A stretch of DNA of 64,000 bases, taken from NCBI RefSeq assembly GCF_016920785.2, contig NW_024609857.1, positions 188,493,027 to 188,557,026 of the forward strand, given 5' to 3'. Made by a program: the position numbers and the translations under genes. Positions 32,201 through 44,400 of the stretch are shown piece by piece. The stretch comes from Ixodes scapularis. Taxonomy: Eukaryota; Arthropoda; Arachnida; Ixodida; Ixodidae. The notes under the pieces were generated by a model, which saw nothing but the letters and a program-made list of their open reading frames with translations, was not told the origin of the DNA and made no database searches. The stretch's first letter is position 1, and each line of letters opens with the position of its first letter.

Positions 32201-35200
32201 CGGACAACTTCGCGCCTACCCTCGATAGGGCCATTGCGTATACGCCACATTTTCGGCAGGGCTTCGGTGTCGGCTGTCTTTTTGTTTTCCACGAAGTCGT
32301 GTAGTACACACAGTGCGGCAGTCGTCACGTTAACCAACAGTCAAACGCAATCGTCCATATCTACGTCGTTTATTTGTGTTTTTTTTTAAACGTATGAACT
32401 TTATCGCGGTGTCTTCTAAGCTACTTGTATTTTTATTGGGGTACCGGGGCGCATCGAGAACAGCTGCGACTTTTCTATCAACTGCACCTTAAATAAATTG
32501 TCGGGTATCGCTTCAGTCTCGGTTCAGCTTCACCCGAATTGTAGATTTGAAAAAAAAGTAAGTGGAAGGCGATTCGAGCTTGGTGTATAAATGTCACTGC
32601 ACGTGTGTGTCGAAATCCTTGAACATGAAAATGGTTGTCTAGTTTCTAGAAGATTAGAGATTTTAACTATCGGTGATAAAAATATTGAAGACATCTGGTA
32701 AGAGAAAAAAGGCTTAGTAAGCCTCAAAGGCATCATTCTTTGAATGATTGCTTAACTCCCCTTACTTACATATCAATATATGAGTCTCATGTAGAAGGGA
32801 GATGTCATCGCTTATATATATATATTATTGATATTGCGTTAATTGGGTTATTATAAGGGCTTCAGTCTAACTATACAACAATAAATCTTGATGAAACGTT
32901 TCTTAATAAAGAAAAAACAGCCAGAGCGTCAACTCCCTGTTGAAAAACTAAGCAATAATGTTTCAAACCTCCTCTTCCACTCCAGCTCTCTCACTTCGAA
33001 GGATTTGGCTCCACCCGAACTCTGAGCATTGCTTTACGTTCTGACGGAGACGGAGACCCCTGGTGCATTAATAATCCAGCAGTTACATCAGGCCAATATC
33101 CAACGGTCCAAAAAGAGTTTTTCGAGTTTTAATATCACGAGTAACCACGCGAAGATTTTATTAACTTTAAACACTGGCATTCAGTTACTTTTGTACTACT
33201 TTATTTGACAGGGGTATTAGTCTATTTAATACCTGAACACCCAAAAAACAGAGGCTGTTGTTATCCTGAGAATTTAGAAAGAACCCTTTTGACTTGACGT
33301 CGGTTAGTGACATTCCTTTTGAGAATCGCTTAACCTCGTTCACCGATATCCCGTGGATCGTTGAATGAGGGCCCGTGTTCATGCTTTGCGCCTTGTGCGT
33401 TTTTATTCCAGGATTACAAGGGTAAGTGAAGCATGCATCTGCTGTAAAGTCTAAATTAAGCACGTAACACAAGGGATTGATGCAAAAAGCAATTCCCATT
33501 GCACTAATTTGAACTCTTCCAGGGCAATTAATCTTTACGCACCATCGTTATATAAATTCATTATACGACTTGAAGAGGTTTCTTGGGTAAAGCAATGATA
33601 TTCACAATTCCAGTTTGATAACTACAGAAAATATTCTGAGTCATGCTTCAAATTAAATATTTCGAATCACCACCTTTACGTAGATTGTGGAGCCTGATAA
33701 TTAAGTTCTGGATAAATATCGACATCTTTCATTTCTTCTCGTTGATGCTTATTTATTCGTCTGCGGAAAATAATGCTATAAAACAAGATGGCAATTTGCA
33801 AAAAGAAAACTATGATGAAAAACGCAATCTGTCTTCATTTGGTCGCTTTCATTAAACTAAAGTAAGATTCATGAACACGTCTTTCTGGTATCCTACTAAG
33901 CACGTATAACTTTGGTTCCAAAACTTATCAAATAAAAGCATCTAAAGAGTAAAATCCTCTTATTTTTTATTAGTAATGTTTCTGCGTAAAGCAGGAGGCG
34001 TCATTTCAACCAATCAATCATCCACCACATACCTTCAAAATTCTTCTTTTCTTTTCATGGCGGTCTTTTTAATACTTTTCTAAACATTTTCGTAATGTAT
34101 TGATGGGGACTGCTCTTTCTTTCTCAGCTCTACAAGTAAATAGACTCCTGAAAAAAACTTTTCACGCTTAACGCAAATTAGGTTTAAACTATAATAATTT
34201 TGCACTTTAAATAACAAGCTATTTTCGAAGTGTAATTCCTGTATACTGCTGTGTACTTGCTATAACTCCCGTATTTGTTTATAATATGTTCATTCTATTT
34301 TTTATTTAGCGATGTGTTATACATAACTGTGTGTCCACTATATGTGTAATACACGATTAGTAAAATCGAAACTATACTTTAAGTTTACAACACGAGAGTA
34401 GCATACTTTTTATTTTATCAGAGTTGAAAATAATTATGGATTTAGTGTACTAATTTTTTGTAAAATATGGCCGTGCACTGCACTGTATTATACCAAATTT
34501 TAGAGCCTTAAAAGAGATGTCTCAGTTTTGTTCCTTTTAAAAAGTCTAAACATACATGCCTCTAGCAATTTTAAGAACGCGAGAGTGCAACGCAGTGTCG
34601 TTAGTCGCTCTCTTGAACACTCAGAAATCAGAAGCTCCTAGTGGAGTAACTTCCCCTCCTCTAGTCTTTCAGACTACTGCATATAACAATAACCGCTGAA
34701 ACCACCTAGAACAAAAAAAAATCGATTTTCAACGACTTCACGTATTAGTAGAACAGTTCGCTGTACAAATTTTCGATGCGGAAATAATATATAGCGCACC
34801 GTTTCGCTACAATGTAGTTTACTCTCACTAATAAAAAAATCCCTAAAAAAAAAAAAAAAAATTAAATAGCGTAGCAAAATATACATCTAAAAGTTATGTA
34901 TAAAATTGCATTATTAAGAGCGAATATATTTTTATATTGGTGTACCAATACTATAGCCTGAATCAAACAGCGAAGCGCCATTCGTATAGATTCAACACCG
35001 CGAAGAGGAAAATTGTGCGTATCCCCATCTGTGAAGGTTGTGATTGACCCACCGCTGTTTGATTCAAACCGGTATTCGCACACCCCTATTCATATTTCCG
35101 CGGCACATTTGCGAAACACATGGCCTCGTGCACGTCGAGAAAACATGTACATCAACTTTAATGCAGGATCTTAAATTTCACATTTATTGGCACAGTTTTA

Positions 35201-36526
35201 TGTGAAAACAAACTTTTCTAACTTCGACGATGGTGCTATAAGTTAACGGAATTGTGTCGTGTGTACGTTTATCAAACGTGGAGTTAGTTTACGTTTATAA
35301 AACAATTTTTTTCCAGGGCATTGTAATTGCATACGTGCATAGCCTTCTCTATACTCACAAAACCCGGAAGTTCAACGGCGGAGCCATAGAGTGCCCGGTC
35401 GCAGATTTGGAGTGCGATGATTTGGTAGTACAGAGCATTTCTCGGGGAACTTAGACGTCAGCGCACAGCTTTTGCAGCGGCGAGGAATCGAAACCCGGTT
35501 TTCAAACCCGACGAGACGAGAAGCGGTAGCGCGAGGAACGCGAGGAGCACGAGCGGACATTCTATCGCTCGGGAGAAGTGTGTTTCGGCGTCTCGCCGCA
35601 GCGGGGCGCCTGTCACGTGGCTCTCCTGTCACCCGTTGTCTGCCGCTCTACCTTTTTAATTTTGGCGGGCGCTTCTCGTGGCGATCTGCCAGGCTTTGCT
35701 AGTATAGAGGAGGCTACGGCCATACCCACGGTGTAAGATACACTTTCTAGGTGAGGACACGGCGGGGCTGAGCGCGCGGCGCGAGGAATCAGCGTTCGTT
35801 CGACGGGCATCCGAAAGGCAGCATCACTCCGCGGCCACCGCGCTCGCGGCTGACAGTGTCGCCGGCGGCCAAACGGCGAAACTGTGCGAGAGCGAAAAAA
35901 ATTATCTCGTTGCCATGACACCCCGGTACACCGTGGTCTTTCTGCACGTGCGACAACCTCGCTGGAGCTCTGCGCGTGTGAAGCATGAGGCGGCACGAGC
36001 CGTCTTGTGGACTGCTGCCTGCCTCCGTCTTACACCGTGCCCATTTCACGTGCCCACGGGTCGACGAGTCATCTGCCGGCGCCGCATAAAACCATAGTTA
36101 GAAAGAGAAAGAGGGAGAGTGAAAAGCGAACTTTATCGGCATGTCGCGATAAAGTTCATTGTCCTTACCTAAAGAGTATTATCTCACACCGTGGCTATAC
36201 CTGGGCTGCACGTGCACGCTAGCTCGAGTCTCGTGAGACGTCAAAGAGTCATCGAAGGCAGAAAGGTCGTGCTGGATGCGGGAAAGCTAAAGGACACGCT
36301 CGCCTTTCCCGTCCTTTCGTTCATTATAGGCCAACGCGCTGCTTACGAGCGAGCCCAGAAAAGGGGAGGACGAAGGCGCAGTTCTCGCAAGCAAGGTGTA
36401 GGCATTGCGCATTAGCAGGAACCAGATTCGCGTGAAGTTGAGTCTCCTGGGCACGCTCCCTGAAAATCGCAGCTTCACCCCAGCAGCGTGACCTCGGGGC
36501 GGCGGGTTGGTGTAGAGCTGTGGGAA
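32179..36526 (+). other. Presumed first intron; AT-rich, then a second CpG-rich patch
   Basis: 32.2-35.3 kb is AT-rich with no recognisable exon or repeat. 35470-36070 is GC- and CpG-rich, with short overlapping ORFs on both strands; it may be another regulatory island or a repeat. No glutamate-receptor exon was found by reading the translated frames. Confidence 0.4.
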
Positions 36527-36714
36527 GCGCAAACTTGTCTGCTTCTTTCGCAGAGCCTGTGGTGACGTCATAACGCCGAGCTCTGATTGGCTCTTACTGA
36601 AGGATAGTGGGTAGCTTGCTTTGCAGTCTACCCAGCTATCCTTCAATCGAAGCCAATCCGAGCTTGGCGTTATGAAGTCACCACAGTCTCTGCGAAAGCA
36701 GCAGACGAACCTGG
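36527..36714. mobile_element. CRE/CCAAT foldback MITE, copy A
   Basis: Palindromic unit. The left arm GCGCAAACTTGTCTGCTTC...GGTGACGTCATAACGCCGAGC TCTGATTGG pairs with the right arm carrying CCAATCCGAGC, GGCGTTATGAAGTCACC and GCAGCAGACGAAC. The centre is GGATAGTGGGTAG / CTACCCAGCTATCC. Each copy thus contains TGACGTCA-type (CRE) and ATTGG (CCAAT) motifs. Related copies lie at 39249, 40286 and 58039. Confidence 0.85.
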
Positions 36715-36814
36715 CCTCCACATACCTCGCTGACTAGTGGTACTTTTTGACAAGGTGTTTTCACGCTATGTAGCGCGTGTCTTGTTTTTGTTTAGGCATT
36801 GCCGAGTAAAGGGA

Positions 36815-37095
36815 ATCGGTGGCCGAATATACAAACAGGCTGCAGCTTGGAGCAGTTGGAGAAAAAAACCTCGCGCTGCGGAATCCAGCGACCCGGGGTT
36901 CAATCCCCTACCCCTGCCTAAAAAAAAGCTATCTGAGCGGTTGTCGCGCCGGCGTGTGTTCGTGTTCGTGCTGCGCGTGAACGACCCCAGGCTAACAGTG
37001 ACACTGCGCGGGTAAAATCTCTTATCTACAGCGGACACAACAGGTGCCTATGGAGGCTGACCAACTTCCCGCTGTCTAACCATGCAGACACAATT
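36815..37095 (+). mobile_element. tRNA-derived SINE-like unit, copy 2
   Basis: Head AATCGGTGGCCGAATAT, then GCAGCTTGGAGCAGTTGG (A-box-like) and CCGGGGTTCAATCCCC (a good B box, about 36893-36908). The tail CCAACTTCCCGCTGTCTAACC is shared with 27047-27290. An A-run follows the tRNA-like part. No coding content. Confidence 0.55.
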
Positions 37096-37201
37096 ACGTT
37101 TTACCCAAGGTCCGTCTGGCTGATGAAAAACGCACGTATAACTATGTTTCGTGAACTAATTCAGCGAACATATGAGCGGAAAAAACGGGCGCCGCGCGGA
37201 A

Positions 37202-37215
37202 GTTTCCATGGTAAC
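37202..37215. promoter_or_regulatory. RFX X-box match
   Basis: GTTTCCATGGTAAC fits the palindromic X-box consensus RYYNYYATRRNRAC at every position. X-boxes bind RFX factors, classically in promoters of ciliary genes. No associated gene is recognised, so this may be chance or part of a repeat. Confidence 0.4.
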
Positions 37216-39248
37216 TTGAGCGCACGCTGTGACAGGGCGGCTTGGCATTGCTCCACGTCAAAGCGTCCTGGGCCGTTGCTAAGGCAGTCAGCGCGCGGCG
37301 CCCGTCCTTGCCCGTTCATGTCTTCCCTACTTAACATAGAATAGGCTAGGATGCCTTCATGAGGACATTGAGGCACCCTAGAATAGGCGAATGTCAAGAT
37401 ACCCGCTCGCTTTGAACAGAGATCCGAAAGTAAAGAGGCCATGACACTGCACACGGGTCGCAGGGGATCGATGGGAATTCCGATAGTAACGCTGGGGCGG
37501 TTTGGCACCGAGGCATACATTGAGGGGCCTACGCCTATTATTCTCGTAAGGCTGTGCAGTGAAGCAGCCATGCTGTAGGCAGATCATTGTAGAGTTATTT
37601 CTATGTTAGTACGACGAGGAACCGGTTTAATAAATACACGTTACTTCCACTGCAACTGTGGGTCATTAAGTGTAGAAAAGTAGTAAGTTGGGCGAGTTGG
37701 TTATTAGGTGAGTAGGTGATTAAGCACATTGAATATAAAGCTATTTTGGTAGTTAATGACGACTGCGAAGAAGAGTTCTGCAGCGCTGAACACACAGCTT
37801 TTTTAGACTGGTTGTCTAAGCTTCTGTGACATTATATACTTTGAACAGCAGCCTTGTTGTGGCCCATACAAAATGTGTATATACATTTTTCCGAATTCAA
37901 GGATTGCAAACAAAGCGATAAATCACGTACAGTGCTAAATTTTAAGTGTAATGACTTTTTTGTCGGGCGAGAACAAACCACATAGAAAGATACACCATAG
38001 CAGACACAAAGTGTACTCTTTTAGATTAAAGCTTCTTGTGAGGTTCAACGAAACTCTACAACGTTTAATTTACATCCACGGTCCATACACCGTAACATAA
38101 ACATTCCTCTTTATGTTTTACTGCGGAAATGCAAACAACTATCTCTGTGGCAATTCCATCATATTAGAAGCAGGCCTCTAGAATTATTTACCAGCGCGCA
38201 AAGAAAAACTGATTTAAAAAAAGGCGCATGGTTCGATAAGTTGTTGACGTCGAAGCACAAGCTGTCCTATTCGCTCCCACCACGACGACAAATCACGTTG
38301 AGTTTCGGAGCGGACCGCGCGCCGCTGTGAACAACTAATTTGTAAATTTATATCCTTACTGGAAGTTCTGAAGTCCGCCATTTGAGAAAGTTTGTACCGG
38401 CAAACATCTTAACTTATAGTCTCCGTTTTCCCAATAAAGAGGACAACTGCAGCGCCGGAATTGAAACCGCTTTCGAAAACTGCTTGAATCAGCAAACGCC
38501 GGCTGGGAATGACCTCGGCGGTTCCTTCGACGTTGAAATATTCCCGGAGAGCTCTCTGCTCTCTGTGCGATTTCGTTGAGTTACCCTATATTTTTCTTTT
38601 TCGGCGAGGTCAATATACTTCGGCTACAAGGCGGCAAAGTCGTTAGAAACGTGCCCTTTTATTTGATCGCCACGATCTCCGTCTCTTTTTTCCCTTTTGC
38701 GTGTGGCGAGTCTCGAGAGATTTCTGCGCCATTTGCAGGCAATTTATTGGCCCGAGTTCGAACCGTATACCTTCTAGGAGGAAGAGAATCAATATGAAGA
38801 AACCTTTGAAGGAATTAGCATGGAGGTTCGCCTGACAGCTACGATAAAGAAGAGCGGGAAGTCTGGTTCGACGCTTTTATTGTTTGATCAGAGGACGACG
38901 CACCGACCGTTTTCTCGAAATACGCGTATATTGGCAAAATATATATTAGGTTCATTTGTCTTTGTTCGTGCAGAGGCATACGAAGAAATACGCGCAGCGG
39001 ACTATACGTAGCTTGTCACACTTTGTGCAGAAGAAATTAGCATCAAATTGACCTAATGTAACCTAAAATGTAAGTTGAAGTGAACAAAACGGAAAGGAGC
39101 AGAGCTGCTACGTCGTTCTGGGCTTCTTTCTGCCGAGTGGGGCGATATAATTTGAAGCGGCGTTGCAGTATCAACGTTTTGAAACATCACTAAGTGTTTA
39201 AGATTGAACTTTTCTCGGTATTTATGTGAACGGTTCTCATGCAGAGAC
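37216..39248. other. No gene recognised
   Basis: The minus-strand ORF at 37161-37571 (136 codons) shows no known family features. The rest is AT-rich with short ORFs only. Confidence 0.4.
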
Positions 39249-39447
39249 CAAGTCGTCTGCGTCTTGCGCAATAGTTGCGGTGGCATCAGAAAGACCCCAA
39301 CCTTTGATTTGCTCTGATTAAAGGATAGTGGGTAGATTTAAAGCAAGCTGCCTCGAGGTTTACCCACTATCTTTCATTCAGAACCAATCAGAGCTCCGCG
39401 TTTCGACGGAACCACAACCCTTGCAAAAGAAGCAGACGAACTTGCGG
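39249..39447. mobile_element. CRE/CCAAT foldback MITE, copy B
   Basis: Same family as 36527-36714: AAGTCGTCTGC at the left and GAAGCAGACGAACTTG at the right, centre AAGGATAGTGGGTAGA / TTTACCCACTATCTTTC. CCAAT (ACCAATCAGAGC) is kept in the right arm. The TGACGTCA of the outer arm is degraded (GTGGCATCAGAA), so this is a more diverged copy. Confidence 0.8.
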
Positions 39448-40285
39448 TCCTGATAGGTATGATAAGCGTTTCGTGAACGTGCACTGGCTTGCGCCGGAAA
39501 GGTTGCGCGTAAATTAAATAAAGCGAAAAGCGTATTCTCAAGAAAGAAAAAATATCAGCATGTCTTTTGTTCCCGCGTGCACTCGTAGAGTAAATTACTG
39601 CAACCTGTGTCCGGAAGATGGCGAATCGCGTGACCCTAAAAGCGTTTTTACCGAAAAACAAACTCGGCAAGACCGCAGGAACGCTTCGTATCTCCCTGCT
39701 AGCGGGCCGCTTGCTGGATTTCAGGAAGAGCACCCGGGCTGAAAATTGGCCCGTCCCGAGAGTGGTGCCCACCAGCGTTCGGTCCCACAATATTCCTATA
39801 TTTCTAGTTTGTTTCTTTTGTGTCGCTGCGTTGAAACTCCTCCACTGAGTGGCGGACGCTGAGCACACATTCTAAATAAAGTATGTTTTTCTTACTTTTT
39901 TTTTAAGATTAGAGCACCCAACACGCACGATTAAGCGAATTTCCCAAAAAGAAAATGGCGTCGTGCAATTCATTCTGCCATCGTGCACCCAAATGTTCTT
40001 ACTAAGACGTGCACCATCGAGCTGTCGGCGTTTCAAGATATTCGATACTTCGTTTCATTTTAAGTCCAGAAGCGGCAAACACCACGATGTGCAGGACGAA
40101 ACGAGCAGCGTCAAAATCGCAAGCCACTATGTCTTTTTTGTTTATGATTGGTTTAGCAATGATATAGAACACATACAGAAACATGACGAACACCTTGATG
40201 GTGCCCATTTGCCGCTTACTGATTTGCCCCATTTGCTCGCAGCGTCAGCTGCTTCTGCACTTAAGGTGAAACTAAGTGTACTGAT

Positions 40286-40500
40286 GCGAAGCGGAAGTTC
40301 GCCTGCTTCTTTTGCAGGGTTTCCAGTGACGTCAGAACTACGCCGAGCTCTGATTGGTTCTGATCGAAGGATAATGGGTAGACCTCAAGGCAGCTTGCTT
40401 TGAGGTCTACCCCCTATCCTTCAATCAGACCCAATCAGAGCTCGACGTAGTTCTGACGTCACCGCAGCTCCTGCACAGGAAGCAGACCACTTGCGCTCGG
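40286..40500. mobile_element. CRE/CCAAT foldback MITE, copy C
   Basis: The best preserved copy. TGACGTCA occurs in both arms (40327-40334 and 40454-40461), CTCTGATTGG / CCAATCAGAG in both, and GGTCTACC at the centre. The outer ends are GGAAGTTCGCCTGCTTC and GAAGCAGACCACTTGCGC. The two arms pair over most of their roughly 100 nt. Confidence 0.85.
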
Positions 40501-41184
40501 CATTGGAAGGACCTCGAATTGCGGATTTTTATCTAGGAAATTTAGTACGAAAGTCAGGTTGTATCAGGGCATATACGTCCGACGGATAGTGACTTGATGT
40601 TTTTACAAATCAAGTCGTGATGTCACGGCTCGCTCTCATTAAACAGCCATTTATCTTGAATGCTCTCGGGTGGTCTTATGACAGCTTAAGCTGCGCAGCG
40701 CGCGGCTTGTTATCATTTTGCTTCTTGCTTCGTGATTGGTTCGGCGGCGTCCTGACACGCTAATGGTGTAATCTGATTGACCGAGGAGCGATAATGATAT
40801 GCGGAAGCTCGCCACGCACTGCGTTATTATACTGTCAGTGACCATAAAGATAAAAAAATACTGCACACTTAAGTCTGCTTACATGTAGGAATGCGAAAGA
40901 ATTCGTACACGAAGCGCACTGCTACAAGCAGCGCGCCCCGCTGTACTCCGTAGAGGCCGCCCGCGCGCGCACGCTACCCCTTCCCTTTTACTGGCGCGTC
41001 GGCCGCATCGCAAGGATGAAGGCTTCTCTGTGGGGTGGCGTTCATTGGAGCTATGTCTGGTCGCAGCCAACAGCAATCATGCTATGTCGTTTCCTTGTAC
41101 GAAGCCGTCTTGAGTTTCTCTCAGTCGTGTAAAACTCCAGTTAGAAAATCGTTTACTATTCAGCGTACCCAAAGAGAAGTTATA
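40501..41184. other. No gene recognised
   Basis: Mixed composition; ORFs of up to 71 codons only. Confidence 0.4.
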
Positions 41185-41416
41185 TACTGTAAACGACTTA
41201 TTTTTCGCGGGCTCAATATTTCACGATTTAGGCCAAAGCTGAAATTTTAGAATAATTCGCGGGTTCTAACTTTCGCAACGCGGGGGATTTCAACATAGAT
41301 TACAACGCGTTTACATTTTACTGGAATTTTTCGCAGGACCTATATTTCGCGAATTGTAGGCGATTCGCTAAATTCATGAAAATTAGGTTCTCGCGAAAAT
41401 TAAGTCGTTTACAGTA
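41185..41416. mobile_element. TA-flanked MITE with TTTCGCG subrepeats
   Basis: The ends ATACTGTAAACGACTTA and its inverse TAAGTCGTTTACAGTAT are perfect over 17 bp, with TA at each extremity (Tc1/mariner-like target). Inside, ATTTTCGCG-type words recur at 41203, 41249, 41327, 41346 and 41390. No coding content. Confidence 0.8.
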
Positions 41417-44400
41417 TGTGTTTCATGACCGTTATTTAAAACTCAGTGAATTTTATGATTATAATGAATTTCGTAATTTTATTGGCCTAAAGGATTTGTG
41501 AGCTAGACGGATGACTGGGGTTTTTATGCTATTTTACAAGGTTGTAAATCGTTGTCTAGACTCACCAGGCGCTACTGAACTCTGCATGTGTCCGAGTTCC
41601 TCGGAGGGTAAGCCGTGTTCATTGCTTTTTTTTGTCATTTTACTTTGTACTGGACTGAACCCACGTCTTGTTTCAACTGGTTTTCAACCAATATGAATCG
41701 AGCTCATACAATCGTGGTATTGAGAGTTTTCAACCCGAGGAAACATTTCGAGAGCGCATTGATGTTTTTCTTTCATCCTGATACGTAGACCTTTGTTTTC
41801 ATGATTGTATGTGGTCGTTCTTCAGTGCACCACCGAAAAGGCCTATGATGGTTCGGGCGGCACTTAAGATCAATCAAAATGAATTAATAAATATTGTTTG
41901 TTTTGTGCTGACAAGCTTTTACGGAGATAGTTGCTACAGCCGCGCACAATTTAGAATTTCGATTTCATTCATATTAAACTTAGGTAGACCTTGGCTCATA
42001 AAAAGATATGTTTTAATTCGTATATTTGTATCCACGTAATGTCATGTGCTCACATTTCCGCATTTTGACCACCACTAGCGTTACATTAGCACAGATTTTA
42101 AGCTTTCTGCGTTGCATATAGTTCCTTTATACAATCCGAAAAGCCGGGTTTTATTTCTGCATCGATCCCGGTGGAAGACAAAAAAGAAAAAAAAAAAAAA
42201 ACTACTATTAGTTTTGTGAAGTATCTGCTTAATAATCTGTTTTAGGGAAGTTCTATCTCTGGAATCTGACATTTTGTACTGGGCAGCGCTAAGAATTATG
42301 CGGCGATCAGGGTGCACGGCAGAGCAATGGTAAGCGGAACTTAGATGCTTTACGGCAGAAGTCGATTTCTTCCCTGAAAATGCTCATTGCAGAACACACT
42401 TGACATGGTGGGATATAGTATCGCTACAATCTCTTTACGATTAAACAACGACCGGGCTTGTCTGAAATAGCTATAATTTCGGGGGTGGAAGTCTACTCTT
42501 GATTGGTGGGTTTGTCGTGGAAACACAAAACGTCGAGAGACAATAGCATCAGACGGCGAAGAGCTGCAGACTGGAAGCGTGCTCTGTTATTTTCCGCTGT
42601 CTTGTCCAGAAGAAAATACGCTAGGCGTGTCTGAAATGGCATAAGCTATGACTACCGGTCACTTTTATCACTCCATCAGGAGGGCTTCTTCGTGTCTAAC
42701 TAGATGTCGGTCCATCTCTCTCTCAAAAAATAAAAGTGATAGAAGTTATAAGTTTCTCAATGCCAACCTGCAATTAGAAGTCACTTCACGTGCCACGTGT
42801 CCCTCTGTTCCTGTGTTTCTTACACTCTGCTTTTCTAGGTCACTTAGCGAGACCAACCCCCTGGAGCCCAAATATTAGCATGTCTCGAAGAATGCACTGC
42901 GATTAGCGCTGGACCATTGATTATTTGTAAACTTTTTTGCGCCCATTACAAATGATGCAACTATCATAAAGAATGACGTAACACGATACGCGTGTTAGTC
43001 GCCTAGATTAATCTATAAACGACATCATTTTGCGTAGGTTGTGCAATATTAGAGAACAAATTATTTACTCAGTCAACGGGATCACCAAATTTGACGAAAC
43101 ATTTAAAAATACGTAAACGCGGAAGAACGTCAACAGAGCATGGTTGCCCTGTGTTCCATTTCTTTTACGCTGCGTGTTGTCGTAGTTTCTAAGGTTTGAC
43201 GCCCATAGTCTGTTACAACGTAAGATACCTAGTAAGTAGCAGAAGCTGCTCCTCGAACGCGGGAGTTTTATCTTCCGTAACGTTTCGTTTCATGCTCAGC
43301 CAAATCACGACGGCAGGGCATAAGCGCGCTGGAGGAATAGCTTGTCTCGCTGTTTTTGTATTGCAACAGACTATAGTCAATTTGAACATCAAACACCCTG
43401 AATCTCGATCTGCAGGTTACCAAGCCCTCCACGTGACGAGGACGGAACATTATGATCGCTCGTAATTTTTTCTTAAGATAGGCTCGTCGTTTAATAAAAC
43501 GAGACAGAGACAAGAATATGAAGAGGTATTCTCGAAACATAACGTTCCCTTCTTTTCTTCATGAGTGCCGCGAACAAGTGCTCTTGCTTCAACCGCGCGG
43601 CTCTCAACAAAGAAGAAGCAGAAAAGGAGAAACAATTACAAGGTCCGTTGTGCGTATGTAATATTCAACGTACTCCGTTTCACTTATTACATTCCTTACC
43701 CGCTTGGCAAAGGCGGTGCTGAGTCGTGAATACTCTGTCATTTGCCTACTTTTACTATTCTTTTTACTTTTCACTCACAGAAAAAGAACACAAGACATTA
43801 AAGTTCCGAAGATCGAAGGAAAACAAGGAACAGCTGAACTGAGATACCTATCGAGGAAAAAATAAGGCGAGAAAAGAGAAGACATGCACCCAGGAAACGG
43901 GGGGTCCTTTCGTTTCTTAACGGAGACTCTGAGGCCTTTACGCGAAAGCTCGCCTTTAAAGAGCGCTTATCGCATGGCGTGTCGGCCTCCTCCACCGAAA
44001 TAAAAAAGAAGAAATCTTTGGCAAAAAAAGGTTTCAGTTTGTCATCGGTGTGAGAGAGGGAACAGAATCTTCTTTGCATGCATTCTTCTCACAATCTTGC
44101 TTACCGTTTCTTCTTAAACCAGGCATCGGTGGCCACAAATGGGAGGAGAGCAGGCATGGGGGGGTTTCCCCTTTTTTCTTTCTTTCTTTCTTTCTTTCTT
44201 TCTTTGGGCTTTTCGCGTTTGTTGGCAGTTCAGGCATTTACAAGATGGAGCTCTATACAACACGCTCGTGCCCAATTGAATTCCCATGCAAGCAACCTGT
44301 TGCCCGCTCTTCTTCGTAGATTGTAAAGCATTCTATTTTCTCTTGCCGTGGTAGTGGGTCGAATCCCTTTACGTGGGTGGCCTAGTATTAAACACGAAAA

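Noticed and set aside
44333..44390. B-box-like GGGTCGAATCCC
   Set aside because: No A box at proper distance and no cloverleaf; not called as tRNA or SINE.
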